From an uncultured Pseudomonadota bacterium (GTDB lineage Bacteria; Pseudomonadota; Gammaproteobacteria; Methylococcales; Methylomonadaceae): a stretch of 47,056 nt of DNA. The notes beneath the pieces were generated by a model, which worked only from the letters and a program-made list of their open reading frames with translations, was not told the origin of the DNA and did not search any database. The stretch spans positions 1 to 47,056 of the forward strand of contig CAISXF010000026.1 of assembly GCA_903889445.1 (NCBI GenBank), in the 5' to 3' direction. The translations under genes were made by a program, and so were the position numbers. Positions 45,807 through 47,056 of this stretch are shown here, one piece after another. The stretch's first letter is position 1. Each line of letters starts with the position of its first letter.

Positions 45807-47056
45807 AATGTTAAGTTTTTAAGTTTGTTGGAATGGGAAACAACAATCTGAACGCCGTCCCCTGACCCAACGTTGAATCCACCAAAATATGCCCGTGAGA
45901 ATGATGCACCATGCCGCTCACGGTGGATAAACCTAACCCCGTCTTCGCCCACTTTTTTAGTGGTGAAAAAGGGATCGAACATACGAATAATCGTTTGCGG
46001 TTCGATGCCCGTTCCGTTATCCGACACGCTTAATTCGATAAAATTACCATCTAAAGCATCCGCACACGCCACACAATGTGTTTTCAAATTCGTCGCCTTC
46101 TTCAATGAAATCGTAATCACGCCGCCACGTTCTTTCATGGCATCTCTGGCATTCACCGCTAAATTGGTCAGAATTTGATGTAAATCTGTGACATCAATTT
46201 CTATGGTGTCCGCACAATTTAAGGCGGTTTTTAGTTTGATTTGACGGGTTAAAGCTGGACGCAACATCGTCAACACTTCGTTAATCACTTCGGGCGTAGG
46301 TTTCACATTCATACTTTCCCTTTTTGTTTCTTGGCGCGAATAGGTCAGCATTTTTTTAATTAACGCCACCGCGCGTTGTCCCGCAATATCGACTTGTTTG
46401 GTGTTGTATTCCAGCTCCACTCTCAACGCTTCATCCGTTATTTCTGAAGGAATAGACCGATTCAATTCGTTATATCCCAATATGCACGCCAATATATTAT
46501 TGAAATCGTGAGCAATGCCTGAAGTCAATCGTCCAATGCTTTCGATTTTTTGCATTTGATTCACTTGATGACGAAACGCTTCTTTTGAATCGTTAACGAA
46601 ATTAAGTTCAACGGCGCGGGCTTCTTTTTCAGCATTTTGAAAAATCAGCTCTTCGTTGGCAATCAGCAATTCAGCGGCGCGTTTTTCTTTTTCGGTATTT
46701 TGAAAAATCAGCTCTTCGTTGGCAATCAGCAATTCAGCGGCGCGTTTTTCTTTTTCGGTATTTTGAAACGCCAACTCGGTATTGGCGATGACCAGTTCGT
46801 CCGCCCGTTTTTCTTTTTCAGTATTTTGAAACGCCAACTCGGTATTGGCGATGACCAGTTCAGCGGCGCGTTTTTCTTTTTCGGTATTTTGAAACGCCAA
46901 CTCGGTATTGGCGAGGGCGAGTTCGTCCGCCCGTTTTTCTTTTTCGGTGTTTTGAAACGCCAACTCGGTATTGGCAAGCGCGAGTTCGTCCGCGCGTTTT
47001 TCTTTTTCGGTATTTTGAAACGCCAACTCGGTATTGGCGAGGGCGAGTTCGTCCGC
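45803..47056 (-). CDS. Sensor histidine kinase, 5'-partial, apparently frameshifted near its end
   Basis: The gene enters from beyond the right edge. Visible are seven copies of a 21-residue coiled-coil repeat (core FQNTEKEKRA), a HisKA domain with GRLTSGIAHDFNNILA and an ATPase domain nearly identical to that of 43920-45806. Near 45943 two bases (CC) present in the paralog are missing. The frame then reads VGEDGVRF where the paralog has VDEGTGLG, losing the G2 nucleotide box. In the other frame the sequence continues as GLGLSTVSGMVHHSHGHIL down to a stop near 45810. This is either a recent inactivating mutation or a sequence error. The shifted frame happens to end in an ATGA overlap with the next kinase. 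Confidence 0.8.
   Translation of the reverse strand, partial: ADELALANTELAFQNTEKEKRADELALANTELAFQNTEKEKRADELALANTELAFQNTEKEKRAAELVIANTELAFQNTEKEKRADELVIANTELAFQNTEKEKRAAELLIANEELIFQNTEKEKRAAELLIANEELIFQNAEKEARAVELNFVNDSKEAFRHQVNQMQKIESIGRLTSGIAHDFNNILACILGYNELNRSIPSEITDEALRVELEYNTKQVDIAGQRAVALIKKMLTYSRQETKRESMNVKPTPEVINEVLTMLRPALTRQIKLKTALNCADTIEIDVTDLHQILTNLAVNARDAMKERGGVITISLKKATNLKTHCVACADALDGNFIELSVSDNGTGIEPQTIIRMFDPFFTTKKVGEDGVRFIHRERHGASFSRAYFGGFNVGSGDGVQIVVSHSNKLKNLTL
46618..47056 (-). repeat. 63-bp minisatellite encoding a 21-residue coiled-coil repeat
   Basis: The marker GTTTTTCTTTTT recurs at 46681, 46744, 46807, 46870, 46933 and 46996, exactly 63 bases apart, with a degenerate unit from 46618. 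The array runs off the window edge, so seven is a minimum. Each unit encodes 21 residues, three heptads, keeping the protein in frame and in helical register whatever the copy number. Alternating variants (ADELALA, AAELVIA, AAELLIA) indicate duplication of multi-unit blocks. Confidence 0.92.

Noticed and set aside
46618-47056. CRISPR-like array
   Set aside because: The 63-bp units are contiguous, coding and in frame, with no unique spacers.

Overview
The window reads as chromosome of a gammaproteobacterium, most likely a C1-using (methanotroph/methylotroph-type, Methylococcales-like) organism. The grounds are a bacterial beta-RFAP synthase (mptG, tetrahydromethanopterin pathway), a pair of exported and membrane-anchored copper-type proteins, and gammaproteobacterial housekeeping genes (recB, phoBR, dbpA, selO, fumarase class I, pgi, uppP, ribA). 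Base composition is moderate (roughly 40-45% GC by eye), with clearly AT-richer patches at two restriction-related loci. The species cannot be named from this sequence, and neighbouring orders such as Thiotrichales are not excluded. No tRNA, rRNA or CRISPR array was recognised. No stretch above 300 bases lacks a gene; the longest is the 275-base copper-operon/pgi intergenic region.

Layout. 1-4800 (minus): recB followed by a DevC/MacB-type permease and its ATPase, cut by the window start. 4926-9807 (plus): a chemoreceptor, phoB-phoR and a DUF502 membrane protein, closed by a terminator. 9853-9980: a relic of an IS200/IS605 right end that looks like an omegaRNA with no tnpB, abutting a small exported protein. 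10604-16971: MFS transporter, a two-hairpin repeat, lysA-apbE, convergent mptG, selO. 17132-19396: dbpA, then an AT-rich islet carrying a stand-alone HsdR-N-type nuclease gene, followed by a diverged second copy of the dbpA 3' end. 19501-22971: copper-protein operon diverging from pgi, with a tandem 23-bp operator-like repeat between them. 23048-26281: a small exported helical protein, then fumarase - small membrane-anchored protein - uppP. 26357-32309: a type III-like restriction-modification operon (mod - antitoxin - PIN toxin - res) in which the toxin-antitoxin pair sits between the two subunits and the mod target-recognition segment is AT-rich. 32375-37493: apeB-msrB and a giant MscS-family channel. 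37593-40324: a lipoprotein followed by a seven-bladed LVIVD propeller fused to RTX calcium repeats. 40444-43862: two very small putative membrane proteins and a compact operon ribA - DUF2782 - membrane protein - bcp - dicarboxylate/glutamate symporter. 43920-47056: tandemly duplicated sensor kinases, the upstream one with a 63-bp minisatellite coiled coil and an apparent 2-base frameshift.

Most genes are core metabolism, stress response and signalling. The accessory content lies at four spots: the IS relic, the dbpA islet, the restriction/toxin operon, and the duplicated kinase locus. The best candidates for something undescribed are the free-standing omegaRNA-like relic, the dbpA-tail-flanked nuclease islet, the tandem operator of the copper operon, and the expanding coiled-coil kinase.
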